From NCBI GenBank assembly GCA_035519675.1, contig DATIWB010000100.1:94218-158217 (forward strand): DNA of 64,000 nucleotides. Direction: 5' to 3'. Source of the DNA: RPRB01 sp035519675 (lineage in GTDB: Bacteria > Myxococcota > Myxococcia > Myxococcales > Myxococcaceae). Below are positions 41,582 to 49,590 of this stretch, in pieces; the first letter of the stretch is position 1; each line of letters opens with the position of its first letter. A model generated the notes under the pieces. The model was not told the DNA's origin and made no database searches. It was given only the letters and a program-made list of their open reading frames with translations. Made by a program: the position numbers and the translations under genes.

Positions 41582-42855
41582 CCGCACCCGCTCGCGCCGG
41601 ACGACCCGAGGCGAGCTCGGGCTCGCTGATCCCCGGCGCCGCCTACGCGCTCGGCGTCCTCACCTTCATCAACTTCATCAACTACCTCGACCGCTACCTG
41701 GTCCCCGGGGCGCTCACCCGGATCGAGGACGGCCTGGGCATCAACCACGCGCAGGCCGGAGAGCTACAGACGGCGTTCATCGTCGTCTACACCCTCGCCG
41801 CTCCGATCGGCGGGTACATCGGCGATCGCTTCCCCCGACGGTTCGTGCTCGCCGGGAGCATCTTCCTCTGGAGCCTGGCCACGCTGGGGAGCGGCCTGGC
41901 CGGCAGCTTCGCCGCGCTGCTCTTCGCCCGCGGCCTGGTGGGCGTGGGCGAGGCGGGGTACGGCATCGTCTCCCCGGGGCTCATCGCGGACTTCTATCCC
42001 CCGAGCATGCGCACCCGCGCGCTCTCCATCTTCTACGTGGCCATCCCGGTGGGCTCGGCGCTGGGCTACGTCCTGGGCGGCTGGCTGGCGAACAGGTTCT
42101 CCTGGCAGACCGCCTTCTTCGTGGGCGCCATCCCGGGGATGATCGCCGCGGTGCTGGCGCTCCGGGTCCGTGAGCCGCACCGCGGCGCGACCGAGGCCGT
42201 CGAGCCCACGCAGACGAAGATGCCCATGGCCCAGGGCCTGCGAGAGCTCCGGCACAACACCTACTACTGGGTGAGCGTGGCGGGCCTGACCCTGATGACC
42301 TTCTCCATCGGCGGGCTCTCGGTCTACATGCCGGCCTTCCTCGAGCGCGAGCGCGGGGTCAGCGGCGCCGAGGCAGGCATCTGGTTCGGGGCCATCGCCG
42401 CGGTCGCCGGTCTCACCGGCACCCTGGTGGGCGGCGTGCTCGGCGACCGCGCCGAGCGGAAGAGCCGGACCGGCGGGCTCTGGGTCTCGGGGGTGGGGAT
42501 GCTGCTCGCCGCCCCGTTCATGGTTCTCACCGCCCGGGCCGGCACCATGCCGGTCATCCTCGGCGCCGCCTTCGTCGCCATGTTCCTGGTGTTCCTGAAC
42601 AACGGTCCGTTGAACAACGCCATCGTCAGCTCGGTCCCACCGCTGTTCCGGAGCTTCGCCGTGGGGCTCAGCGTCCTCGCCTACCACCTGCTCGGGGACG
42701 CCATCTCGCCGCCGATCATCGGGAGGATCGGCGACCGGTTCAGCCTGGCGATGGCCATCGCCCTCAATGCCATCCCGGTGGCGGTGGGCGGGCTGGTGCT
42801 GATGGTGGGCGCCCGGCTGCTGCACGGCCCGCCGGCTGCCAGAGTCGCGACCTGA
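41578..42855 (+). CDS. MFS transporter, spinster-like
   Basis: A 425-residue protein with 12 predicted helices. The loop motif GYIGDRFPRRFVLAGS (MFS signature A) and RGLVGVGEAGYGIVSPG are seen. FINYLDRYLVPGAL at the first helix is typical of the spinster/Spns group, which moves lipids such as lysophospholipids or sphingosine phosphate. The next gene begins 58 bases later with the polyketide synthase, so this transporter could export the product of that cluster. That is inference from position. Confidence 0.8.
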   Translation: MTAPARAGRPEASSGSLIPGAAYALGVLTFINFINYLDRYLVPGALTRIEDGLGINHAQAGELQTAFIVVYTLAAPIGGYIGDRFPRRFVLAGSIFLWSLATLGSGLAGSFAALLFARGLVGVGEAGYGIVSPGLIADFYPPSMRTRALSIFYVAIPVGSALGYVLGGWLANRFSWQTAFFVGAIPGMIAAVLALRVREPHRGATEAVEPTQTKMPMAQGLRELRHNTYYWVSVAGLTLMTFSIGGLSVYMPAFLERERGVSGAEAGIWFGAIAAVAGLTGTLVGGVLGDRAERKSRTGGLWVSGVGMLLAAPFMVLTARAGTMPVILGAAFVAMFLVFLNNGPLNNAIVSSVPPLFRSFAVGLSVLAYHLLGDAISPPIIGRIGDRFSLAMAIALNAIPVAVGGLVLMVGARLLHGPPAARVAT

Positions 42856-42913
42856 ACGAGTCACACCCTCCGTGTTGCGTCCATGCCCACACGTCGATTA
42901 GTCCCGAGCGGCG

Positions 42914-43987
42914 ATGATGTCTCTGCCTGGACCGTGGGTGCGCAGCGTGGGCACGGCGCTGCCCCCCAACTGGGTGGACCAGGAGACGCTGATCTCCGTC
43001 TTCCGCGAGCACTGGGCCCGCGAGCACTTCAACGTCGAGCGCATCGAGGAGCTGCACCGCTCGGTACAGGTGGGGGGCCGCTACCTCGCGCTTCCCATCG
43101 ACGAGTACCTTCCGCTGAAGCGCTTCTCCGAGCGCAACGATGCCTTCAACCGGGTGTCGCTCGAGGTGGGCGAGCAAGCTCTCCGGCACGCCCTCGACGC
43201 CTCGGGGTTGCAGCCGCGCGACGTCGACCACCTCTTCTTCGTCACGGTGACCGGCATCGGAACGCCCTCGCTGGATGCGCGGCTCGTCAACCGCCTCGGG
43301 CTCCGCCCCGACGTGAAGCGTACACCCATCTTCGGGCTGGGCTGCGTGGCCGGCGCGGCGGGCACCGCACGGGCCGCCGACGTGCTGCGCGCCTTCCCGG
43401 ACCAGGTGGCGGTGCTGCTCTCGGTGGAGCTGTGCTCGCTCACCCTCCAGCGGGAGGACGTCAGCATCGCCAACATCATCGCCAGCGGCCTGTTCGGCGA
43501 CGGGGCGGCGGCGATGGTGCTCTCCGGCGCGGACCGTCCGCCGCCGGGGGCCGCGCCCCGGGTGCTCGCCACCCGGAGCGTCTTCTACCCGGACACCGAG
43601 CGGATCATGGGCTGGGACGTGGTGGAGGGCGGCTTCAAGGTCGTCCTCAGCGCGAAGGTGCCGAGCATCGTCACCGAGCACGTGCGCGGTGACGTGGAGG
43701 GGTTCCTCGCCGAGCAGGGCCTGGTCCGGGGAGACATCCGCCACTGGATCGCCCACACCGGCGGGCCCAAGGTCCTGCAGGCCTTCGAGTCGGCGCTGGA
43801 GCTGCCGCCCGGGGCACTCCGCCGCTCGTGGCAGTCGCTTCGGGGGACGGGAAACCTCTCCTCGGCCTCGGTGCTCTTCGTGCTCTCGGAGCTGCTGGCC
43901 TCGGGCGAGGCGCAACCCGGCGACCTCGGGCTGCTGATGGCGATGGGCCCGGGCTTCTGTGCCGAGCTGGTGCTCCTGCGATGGTGA
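42914..43987 (+). CDS. Type III polyketide synthase
   Basis: A 357-residue chalcone/stilbene-synthase-fold enzyme with the full catalytic triad Cys144 (FGLGCVAGAAG), His281 (WIAHTGGPKVL) and Asn314 (GTGNLSSAS). It extends an acyl starter with malonyl units and cyclises the chain. Bacterial members make alkylpyrones, alkylresorcinols or tetrahydroxynaphthalene. The neighbouring ligase and carrier suggest a long-chain fatty starter. The start is ATG 42914 or the next codon (ATGATG). It overlaps the methyltransferase gene by seven bases (ATGGTGA). The first gene of a five-gene coupled cluster. Confidence 0.93.
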   Translation: MMSLPGPWVRSVGTALPPNWVDQETLISVFREHWAREHFNVERIEELHRSVQVGGRYLALPIDEYLPLKRFSERNDAFNRVSLEVGEQALRHALDASGLQPRDVDHLFFVTVTGIGTPSLDARLVNRLGLRPDVKRTPIFGLGCVAGAAGTARAADVLRAFPDQVAVLLSVELCSLTLQREDVSIANIIASGLFGDGAAAMVLSGADRPPPGAAPRVLATRSVFYPDTERIMGWDVVEGGFKVVLSAKVPSIVTEHVRGDVEGFLAEQGLVRGDIRHWIAHTGGPKVLQAFESALELPPGALRRSWQSLRGTGNLSSASVLFVLSELLASGEAQPGDLGLLMAMGPGFCAELVLLRW

Positions 43988-44556
43988 CCTCGGTCCAGCT
44001 CTACCTCGGGCTGCTCGCCCTGGTCGCGCTGGAGCGCGGGGTGGAGCTGGTCCTCTCGACCCGCAACGCCCGGTTGGCCGGGGCCCGCGGCGGGGTGGAG
44101 AGCGGCCAGGGGCACTATCCGGTGATGGCCGCGTTCCACGGCCTGTTCCTCCTTGCCTGCGCCCTGGAGGTCGTCGGCCTGGCGCGTCCGTTTCCGGGCG
44201 CGCTCGGCTGGATCGCCCTGGCGGCGGTGCTCGGCGCCCAGGCGCTCCGCTACTGGGCCATCGCCACGCTCGGCTGGCGCTGGAACACCCGCATCGTCGT
44301 GGTGCCCGGGGCCGCGCCGGTGACGGGGGGCCCGTACCGCTTCGTCCGCCACCCCAACTACGTGGCAGTCATCGCCGAGATGGTGGCCCTTCCGCTGGTG
44401 CACGGCGCGTGGCTCACCGCGCTGGTGTTCTCGCTGGGCAACGCCTGGCTGCTCCGGGTGCGGATCCGTGCCGAGGAGCAGGCGCTGGGCGAACCCTGGC
44501 TGCAGGCGTTCGCCGGCCGCCGCCGCTTCCTCCCCGGAGGCCACGGTGGCCACTGA
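43981..44556 (+). CDS. Isoprenylcysteine carboxyl methyltransferase-family membrane methyltransferase
   Basis: A 191-residue membrane protein with four or five helices and the ICMT C-terminal motif GPYRFVRHPNYVAVIAEM followed by RIRAEEQAL. Bacterial relatives next to type III polyketide synthases (SrsB in Streptomyces, BpsB in Bacillus) methylate the hydroxyl of alkylresorcinols or alkylpyrones, with SAM as donor. The same job is likely here. The start ATG 43981 overlaps the polyketide synthase end, and its 3' end overlaps the carrier protein gene by 11 bases. Confidence 0.87.
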   Translation: MVTSVQLYLGLLALVALERGVELVLSTRNARLAGARGGVESGQGHYPVMAAFHGLFLLACALEVVGLARPFPGALGWIALAAVLGAQALRYWAIATLGWRWNTRIVVVPGAAPVTGGPYRFVRHPNYVAVIAEMVALPLVHGAWLTALVFSLGNAWLLRVRIRAEEQALGEPWLQAFAGRRRFLPGGHGGH

Positions 44557-44797
44557 GCTCGAGGTGCTGGAGGTCATCCGCTCCATCGCTCGCACCGAGC
44601 TGGAGATGGAGCGGCCGATCACCCCCGAGGACGACCTGCTCCGGGACCTCGCGCTGGACAGCCTCGGCCTCACCGTGCTCGCGGTGGGGCTGGAGAACCG
44701 GTTCCGGGTGAAGCTCAGCGAGGAGGACGCCGCGGGGGTGCAGACGGTGGGCGACCTCGCCCGCCACGTCGCCGGACGCACGGGGGAGGCCCGGTGA
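44546..44797 (+). CDS. Acyl carrier protein
   Basis: An 83-residue carrier protein. Ser39 in LLRDLALDSLGLTVL is the phosphopantetheine attachment site, and the helices around it fit the ACP fold (VLEVIRSIARTELEM, VGLENRFRVKLSEED, TVGDLARHVAG). The GTG at 44546-44548 is six bases after GGAGG. It overlaps the methyltransferase gene by 11 bases and the ligase gene by GTGA. It probably receives the fatty acyl group from the ligase encoded next and presents it to the polyketide synthase. Confidence 0.9.
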   Translation: MATELEVLEVIRSIARTELEMERPITPEDDLLRDLALDSLGLTVLAVGLENRFRVKLSEEDAAGVQTVGDLARHVAGRTGEAR

Positions 44798-46584
44798 GGC
44801 CCGCCCGGCTCCAGGGGGTTCCCCAGCCTCGGCCGCGGCACGCGAGCCTGAACGAGGCGCTGGAGCGGGCCGCTGTCTCTGGCCGGCGAGGGCTCACCTT
44901 CGTCGCCGCGGACGAGACCGAGACCTCGCTCGGATGGGACGCGGTCCGCTCCCGGGCCGCGCAGGTGGCGGGCGCGCTGGCCTCACTTGGCGTCCTCCCC
45001 GGCGAGCGGGTGGCGCTGGTGCTCCCCACCGGCGCGGACTTCATGGACGCCTTCTTCGGCACGCTCCTCGCCGGAGCGGTGCCGGTCCCGCTCTATCCAC
45101 CGGTCCGGCTGGGGCGCCTTGCCGAGTACCACGCCGCCACGGCGCGGATGCTCCAGCTCTCCTCCGCAGTGGCGCTGCTGTCCGATGCTCGGGTGGGACG
45201 GCTCCTTGGCGAGGCGGTGCGCCGGGCCGGTCCGCGGCTCGGGCTGCGCACCGTCGCCGCCCTTCGCGACTCGGGCGCCACGCCGCTCGCCCACCCGGCG
45301 GATGCGGGAGCGCTGGCCCTGGTGCAGTTCTCCTCCGGCAGCACCGTCGACCCGAAGCCGGTGGCGCTGTCACACCAGGCGGTGCTGGCCCAGACCGACG
45401 CGCTCCGGGCGCTGATGCCCGACGACACGCCGGAGGATCCGCAGCTCGGAGTGAGCTGGCTTCCGCTGTACCACGACATGGGGCTCATCGGCTGTCTGCT
45501 CAGCGCGATGACCTACCCCGGGCCGCTGGTGCTGCTCGGCCCGGAGGCGTTCCTCGGGCGGCCGGCGCTCTGGCTCCGGGCGCTCTCGCGGCACCGCGGC
45601 ACCATGTCGGTCGCCCCGAGCTTCGCCTTCGCGGTCTGTGCCCGGCGGGTGAAGGACGAGGAGATGGAGGGCGCGGACCTCTCGCGCTGGCGGCTGGCGC
45701 TCAACGGGGCCGAGCAGGTCTCGGTGGACGCGGCCCGGCGGTTCTCCGAGCGCTTCGCGCGCTGGGGGTTTCGCTCCGAGGCGCTGATGCCGGTGTACGG
45801 GCTGGCCGAGGCGGCGCTGGCGCTGACCTTCTCCCCGCCGCGCAGCCCCCTGCGGACGGTGCCGGTGGATTCCCTGGAGCTGGCGCGCGAGGGCCGGGTC
45901 CGTCCGGGACCACGCGCGCTGGCCAGCGTGGGCATCCCGGTGCCGGGAGTGACGGTCGAGGTCCGCGACGAGGCCGGGGCGGTGGTGCCCGAGGGCGTGG
46001 TGGGGCGCATCCACGCCCGCGGCCCGTCGATCATGGAGGGCTACCTCGGTCAGCCGGAGGCGACCCGGGCCGCCCTCGACGGCGGCTGGCTCGACACCGG
46101 CGACCTCGGCTTCGTGAAGGACGGGGAGCTGGTGGTCTGCGGCCGGGTGAAGGACGTGGTGGTGCTGCGCGGGGCGAACCACGCGCCCCAGGAGTTCGAG
46201 GATGCGCTCGAGGGGGTGAAGGGCGTGCGCACTGGCTGCGCGGTGGCCCTGGGGTTCGTCCCTCTGGGCGGAGACGGCGAGGAGCTGCTGCTCCTGGTGG
46301 AGACCACGCCCGATGCAGGGCCGGATCTGGTGGACCGCATCCGTGCTGCGGTCGCCGAGCGCACCGGTGTCCGGCCGCACGCGGTCCAGCTGCTCGTGCC
46401 CGGCACCCTCCCCCGCACCTCGAGCGGAAAGCTGCGCCGATCCGAGGCCCTCCGCAGGTGGACCACGGGGACCCTGCATCCGCCCGCCCGGGTGAACGCG
46501 ATCCGGCTCGTCGGAGCGATGCTGCGGTCCGCGCTGGCACTGGCCCGCGCGCGGCCCCGGCCACATCCGGAGCCCGAGACATGA
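44794..46584 (+). CDS. Fatty acyl-AMP ligase (FAAL)-like adenylating enzyme
   Basis: A 596-residue ANL-superfamily enzyme. Motifs: FSSGSTVDPKPVALSH (phosphate loop), SWLPLYHDMGLIGCLL (typical of FAALs), LNGAEQV, MPVYGLAEAALALTF, GWLDTGDLGF and the C-terminal lysine in PRTSSGKLRRSEA. FAALs make acyl-AMP and pass the acyl group to a carrier protein rather than to CoA, which fits the adjacent ACP. Start at GTG 44794 overlapping the ACP stop. Whether it has the FAAL-specific insertion cannot be judged by eye, so acyl-CoA ligase remains an alternative. Confidence 0.87.
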   Translation: MRPARLQGVPQPRPRHASLNEALERAAVSGRRGLTFVAADETETSLGWDAVRSRAAQVAGALASLGVLPGERVALVLPTGADFMDAFFGTLLAGAVPVPLYPPVRLGRLAEYHAATARMLQLSSAVALLSDARVGRLLGEAVRRAGPRLGLRTVAALRDSGATPLAHPADAGALALVQFSSGSTVDPKPVALSHQAVLAQTDALRALMPDDTPEDPQLGVSWLPLYHDMGLIGCLLSAMTYPGPLVLLGPEAFLGRPALWLRALSRHRGTMSVAPSFAFAVCARRVKDEEMEGADLSRWRLALNGAEQVSVDAARRFSERFARWGFRSEALMPVYGLAEAALALTFSPPRSPLRTVPVDSLELAREGRVRPGPRALASVGIPVPGVTVEVRDEAGAVVPEGVVGRIHARGPSIMEGYLGQPEATRAALDGGWLDTGDLGFVKDGELVVCGRVKDVVVLRGANHAPQEFEDALEGVKGVRTGCAVALGFVPLGGDGEELLLLVETTPDAGPDLVDRIRAAVAERTGVRPHAVQLLVPGTLPRTSSGKLRRSEALRRWTTGTLHPPARVNAIRLVGAMLRSALALARARPRPHPEPET

Positions 46585-47684
46585 GCGACGCCCGGGTGGA
46601 CATCGCGGTGGTCGGCGGTGGCCCGGCGGGGCTCGCGCTGGCGGCGATGGCCGCCCGGCGGGGGCTCTCGGTGACGCTCCTGGAGCGCTCGGCGCTGCCT
46701 CACGACAAGGCCTGCGGTGAGGGGGTGATGCGGGCGGGCCTCGCGGTGCTCGACCGGCTGGGCGTGCTGGATCGCCTCCCCGCGGCGGAGTCCGGACCCA
46801 TCCGCGGCGTGCGCTACGTCCAGGAGGATGGGAGCATGCTCGAGGGGGCCCTCCCGGGGGCGGGTGGCCTCGGCATCCGGCGGACGGCGCTGTCCTCGGT
46901 GCTGCTGGAGACAGCTCGAGGCTCCGGGGTGGAAGTCCGCGACCGGACGGCGCTCCGCTCGCACCGGCGCACACCCGAGGCGATGGTGCTCGAGACCGAC
47001 GCCGGGACGTTCTCGGCGCGGGTGCTGGTCGCCGCCGACGGACTCCACTCGCCGCTGCGGCGGGCGGAGGGACTCGAGGTGCCGGCGGGCGGCCGGCGCA
47101 GGTTCGGGCTGAGACAGCACTTCGTCGTCTCCCCGTGGACCGACCGGGTGGAGGTGCACCTGTCACCCCAGGCCGAGGCCTACGTCACGCCCTGTGGGCC
47201 GTCCCGGGTGGGGGTGGCGTTCCTCTGGTCCGACGGACAGCTCCAGGCGCGACCATCGATCGACGGGCTCCTCGGACGGTTTCCGATCCTCGCCGCGCGG
47301 CTCACGGGGGCGGTGGCGGACTCCGAGCCCCGCGGCGCGGGTCCGTTCCTCCAGCGCGCCCGGCGCCGGGTCTCCGAGCGGTTCGCGCTTCTGGGAGATG
47401 CCGGGGGTTACGTCGACGCCATCACCGGCGAGGGCATGTCGGTGGCGCTGGTGTGCGCCGAGTCCCTCGCGGCCTGCCTGCCCGAGGTGATCGACCGCGG
47501 GGGCGACGTCCGTGCCTTCCGGCCCTACGTGGCGACGACGCGCCGCGAGTTCCGGAAGTACGCCTGGACCGCCCGGGCGGTGCTCGGCCTGGCGCGGAGG
47601 CCCGGGCTGCGGCGGGGAGTGGTGGCGACGCTCGCCCGGCGTCCGCGGGTGTTCGAGTGGCTGCTGGCGCAGACCGTCGGCTGA
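46581..47684 (+). CDS. FAD-dependent oxidoreductase (aromatic hydroxylase or geranylgeranyl-reductase-like)
   Basis: A 367-residue flavoprotein: Rossmann motif AVVGGGPAGLALAAM, a conserved DKACGEGVM segment seen in geranylgeranyl-reductase-like and phenol-modifying enzymes, VAADGLHSPLRR, and the second FAD motif LLGDAGGYVDAITGEGM. In the streptomycete srs pathway a flavin enzyme (SrsC) oxidises the alkylresorcinol to a quinone; the same is likely here. A reductase acting on the alkyl chain is an alternative. It overlaps the ligase gene by ATGA and is the last gene of the cluster. Confidence 0.82.
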   Translation: MSDARVDIAVVGGGPAGLALAAMAARRGLSVTLLERSALPHDKACGEGVMRAGLAVLDRLGVLDRLPAAESGPIRGVRYVQEDGSMLEGALPGAGGLGIRRTALSSVLLETARGSGVEVRDRTALRSHRRTPEAMVLETDAGTFSARVLVAADGLHSPLRRAEGLEVPAGGRRRFGLRQHFVVSPWTDRVEVHLSPQAEAYVTPCGPSRVGVAFLWSDGQLQARPSIDGLLGRFPILAARLTGAVADSEPRGAGPFLQRARRRVSERFALLGDAGGYVDAITGEGMSVALVCAESLAACLPEVIDRGGDVRAFRPYVATTRREFRKYAWTARAVLGLARRPGLRRGVVATLARRPRVFEWLLAQTVG

Positions 47685-47706
47685 GGCAACGCTCGGTCCC
47701 GGCAGC

Positions 47707-47725
47707 TCGGGCCTGGACCGCCCGA
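47707..47725. terminator. Hairpin between the polyketide cluster and the amidase gene
   Basis: TCGGGC, loop CTGGACC, GCCCGA: a perfect 6-base stem in the 69-base gap between convergent genes. No T-run is present; it may be a weak bidirectional terminator. Confidence 0.3.
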
Positions 47726-47753
47726 ACCTCAGCGCCCGGGGCGCGCCGCGGAG

Positions 47754-49562
47754 TCATCCGAAACCCGGGGGGTGCTGATCGCTCATCCCCAGCGCCCGCT
47801 CCAGTGCGAGCCCCGCGGTGCAGAGCGTCCCCTCGTCCCAGAGGTGGCCGATCAGCGAGACGCTGGAGGGCATCTTCCGGGGCGGTGACACCGGGGGGTG
47901 CTGCTGTCCCGGCGGGGGGAGCCAGTCGCTGCGAATGCGATCCACGCTCACGAAGCCCGCGGGAAGCACCAGGCAGGGGTGTCCGGTGGAGTTGGTCGAT
48001 GCCGGCTCGTCCAGCAGCGCGCTCGCCGGCGCACCGTCGACCAGCGAAGGAGCGAGCACCAGGTCCACCCGGGACAGCTGCTCGGCCCAGACCTTCGCCG
48101 CGACCCGGCGGAAGCGGTCCGCCTGCACGTAGTCCACGGCGGAGACGAACCGCGCCTGGCGAAAGACGTTCGGCCAGGCGTCCCGCACCTGCATCCGGAG
48201 CTGAGCGTCCTCGCCCGACAGGGTCAGCCGCTCGAAGGACGCCGCAGCGTCGGCGGACACCAGGGTGAACAGCGCCGCCCAGGGAAGCGGCGGGAAGGTG
48301 AGGTCCACCCTGCGGGCGCCGAGCCTCTCCAGCGCCTTCATCGCCTCGGAGACGAGACTGCTTGCCTCTCCCCGCTCGAGCCATGCAGGGACGAAGCCGA
48401 TCTTCATCCCCTTCACGCCCCGGGTGGCATCGAACTCGAAGCGGCTGGGCTGCGACGAGAGATCCTTCGGGTCTGCGCCGGAGATGGCAGCGAGGACCAG
48501 CGCTGCATCCTCGACCGAGCGGGTCATGGCGCTAAGCTTGTCGTGGCTCCAGGACAGCGTCATGGCCCCGGTCCGCGGGACGCGACCGAAGGTGGGCCGG
48601 AGCCCGGTGAGGCCGCACCGGGTGCATGGGCCGACCGTGCTCCCGAAGGTCTCGCTCCCCAGCGCGAACGGGACCAGTCCAGCCGACACCGCCGCCGCCG
48701 AGCCGGCGCTCGAGCCACCCGAACCCTCCTCGAGGAACCAGGGGTTGCTGGTGCGCCCTCCGAACCAGACGTCGTTCAGGGCCAGGGCACCGAGCGAGAG
48801 CTTCGCCACCAGGACGGCCCCGGCCGCCCGGAGCCGGGCGATGACGGTGGCGTCCTCCCTGGGCACGCGGTTGCGGAACGGCTCGGCGCCCCAGGTGGTC
48901 CGGATGCCGGCCGTGTCCAGGAGATCCTTGGCGCCGTAGGGGATGCCGTGGAGCGGACCACGGTACCGCCCGTGGGAGATCTCCCGGTCCGCCGCCTCGG
49001 CCTCGGCCAGCGCCTGCTCGCGGATCAGGGTGATGGTGCAGTTGAGCTGGGGCTGGTACCGCTCCAGCCGCGCCAGCGCCAGCTCGGTGAGCCGCACCGA
49101 GGACACCTGCCGGGCCTGCACCCAGCGGCTGAGCACATGCACCGGGGCGAACGCCAGCTCCTCGTCCCCTGGCGACTTCCGCGGCGTCCAGCTCGACCGC
49201 ACCACCCGGTTCTTCTTCGGCATCCGTCCGGTGCCGCGCAGCACCGGGTTCCAGACCATGGCCGGGGACTCGTCGCCGAGCGGGAAGTCCCGCCGGGCGA
49301 AGTACGGGCCGATGTTCAGCTCCCACGACTCCGCAGCCATCACCCGCTGCGGGGGCGTCATCGCCACCCGCTCGATTCGCTCCGCGTGCGCGAAGTCATC
49401 GGGTGTCACCGCGGAGGAGGAAGCCGGCGCCGGCCCGGCCGGGGTCGCACCGGTCCCCGCGTCGGGGGCGGCCCGGGCCTCGTCTGGCCGGGCGGCCGCG
49501 ACGCCCGCCAGCGCCAGCGCGCCCTCCGCCAGGAATCGCCGCCTCGACTTCCGCTCCGCCAT
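47754..49562 (-). CDS. Tat-exported amidase-signature enzyme
   Basis: A 602-residue protein. The N-terminus has the twin-arginine signal KSRRRFLAEGALALAGVAAA. After a 100-residue linker comes the amidase-signature domain: YGAKDLLDTAG (catalytic Lys), GSGGSSAGSAAAVSAGLV (cis-Ser and region before the nucleophile) and ALGSETFGST (Ser nucleophile). It hydrolyses a periplasmic amide of unknown identity. I chose the ATG at 49560-49562, which places the Tat signal at the start. The gene lies opposite the polyketide cluster and is not obviously part of it. Confidence 0.85.
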   Translation of the reverse strand: MAERKSRRRFLAEGALALAGVAAARPDEARAAPDAGTGATPAGPAPASSSAVTPDDFAHAERIERVAMTPPQRVMAAESWELNIGPYFARRDFPLGDESPAMVWNPVLRGTGRMPKKNRVVRSSWTPRKSPGDEELAFAPVHVLSRWVQARQVSSVRLTELALARLERYQPQLNCTITLIREQALAEAEAADREISHGRYRGPLHGIPYGAKDLLDTAGIRTTWGAEPFRNRVPREDATVIARLRAAGAVLVAKLSLGALALNDVWFGGRTSNPWFLEEGSGGSSAGSAAAVSAGLVPFALGSETFGSTVGPCTRCGLTGLRPTFGRVPRTGAMTLSWSHDKLSAMTRSVEDAALVLAAISGADPKDLSSQPSRFEFDATRGVKGMKIGFVPAWLERGEASSLVSEAMKALERLGARRVDLTFPPLPWAALFTLVSADAAASFERLTLSGEDAQLRMQVRDAWPNVFRQARFVSAVDYVQADRFRRVAAKVWAEQLSRVDLVLAPSLVDGAPASALLDEPASTNSTGHPCLVLPAGFVSVDRIRSDWLPPPGQQHPPVSPPRKMPSSVSLIGHLWDEGTLCTAGLALERALGMSDQHPPGFG

Positions 49563-49590
49563 GTGCCCTCCCGGGTGCGCGGCTGCCAGC

